In this document: positions 63,780-64,000 of the stretch, one piece after another
Numbering within the stretch: position 1 is the first letter of the stretch
Layout: the number at the start of each line of letters is the position of its first letter
From: Vibrio cyclitrophicus
GTDB taxonomy: Bacteria; Pseudomonadota; Gammaproteobacteria; Enterobacterales; Vibrionaceae
Direction: 5' to 3'
Length of the DNA: 64,000 nt
NCBI RefSeq assembly: GCF_024347435.1
Contig: NZ_AP025480.1
Coordinates: forward strand, 3,351,034-3,415,033
Translations under genes and position numbers: made by a program
The notes under the pieces: model-generated
Told to the model about the DNA's origin: nothing
The model's database searches: none
What the model saw: the letters and a program-made list of their open reading frames with translations, nothing else

Positions 63780-64000
63780 TGAATTCCCATTTTGGGGATA
63801 ACTAGTAAGGATCCGGGCATAAGTGGATCATTATGTGAGTAAATTAGGGGCAAGATGTGTGGATCCACCGATAAATTACAAATTTATTGTGAATAACTTG
63901 GATCTTATTCACTGGATCTGTGATCAATTGCTGGTGATCTGACTTATCAACAGGTAAAATTAGCAGTCATTTCATATTACTTAAATAGAGTGAGGGCACC
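63780..64000 (+). promoter_or_regulatory. Probable dnaA upstream region: DnaA boxes and GATC cluster
   Basis: No gene is visible. A perfect DnaA box (reverse TTATTCACA, 63888-63896) faces a near-perfect TTATTCACT (63905-63913), forming an inverted pair eight bases apart. One-mismatch boxes lie at 63793-63801 and 63944-63952. Seven GATC sites fall within about 130 bases. In Vibrio cholerae the next gene after this transporter is dnaA, so this should be its autoregulated promoter; dnaA itself is outside the window. Confidence 0.72.

Overview
The window is a core-chromosome segment of a Vibrio, probably near the Splendidus clade. I infer this from the 16S/23S and protein sequences, the 494-residue long-form IlvC, Vibrio-type families (DUF3157, DUF2860), and the gene order around the replication origin. 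I see no prophage, integron, insertion sequence, CRISPR array or other accessory island. Almost every base belongs to a conserved housekeeping gene or its control region.

Layout. 1-4250: the 3' end of an RND efflux pump gene, ubiK, then ilvC and its divergent regulator ilvY with a visible operator. 4250-10420: a complete ribosomal RNA operon on the minus strand (16S, tRNA-Glu, tRNA-Lys, tRNA-Ala, tRNA-Val, 23S, 5S, tRNA-Ser), with P1 and P2 promoters, boxA elements and processing stems. 10530-18910: yrdA facing yrdB-aroE-hemF-tsaC, purEK with a PurR box, and yrdD-smg-dprA-LysM gene. 19050-25610: def-fmt-rsmB-trkA-trkH-DUF3157. 25610-32700: trhA behind a FabR-like palindrome, a Spo0M-like gene, an unexplained stretch with two possible tiny ORFs, yihD-ccoG-srkA-dsbA and a DUF2860 protein. 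32706-41090: comM/yifB and, divergently, the attenuated ilvLGMEDA operon. 41136-43470: punR/punC. 43500-52070: glmU and the nine-gene ATP synthase operon. 52171-58720: parB-parA-rsmG-mnmG, the chromosome 1 origin (oriC, about 56500-56830), and mioC-mnmE. 58849-61200: yidC-yidD-rnpA-rpmH. 61405-63690: a polar amino acid ABC transporter. 63780-64000: a GATC-rich stretch with DnaA boxes that I read as the upstream region of dnaA, which should begin just past the right edge.

How the genes work together. Almost the whole branched-chain amino acid pathway is present in two blocks (ilvC/ilvY and ilvLGMEDA), each with its own visible control: an activator operator and ribosome-mediated attenuation. 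The origin neighbourhood joins replication (oriC, DnaA boxes), segregation (ParAB), tRNA and rRNA modification (MnmG, MnmE, RsmG), membrane-protein insertion (YidC, YidD), RNase P protein and the ATP synthase.

The observations most worth following up are the FabR-type palindrome at trhA, the small-ORF or structured-RNA stretch at 27290-27660, and the paired origin-like element at the right edge. I found no clearly new multi-gene system.
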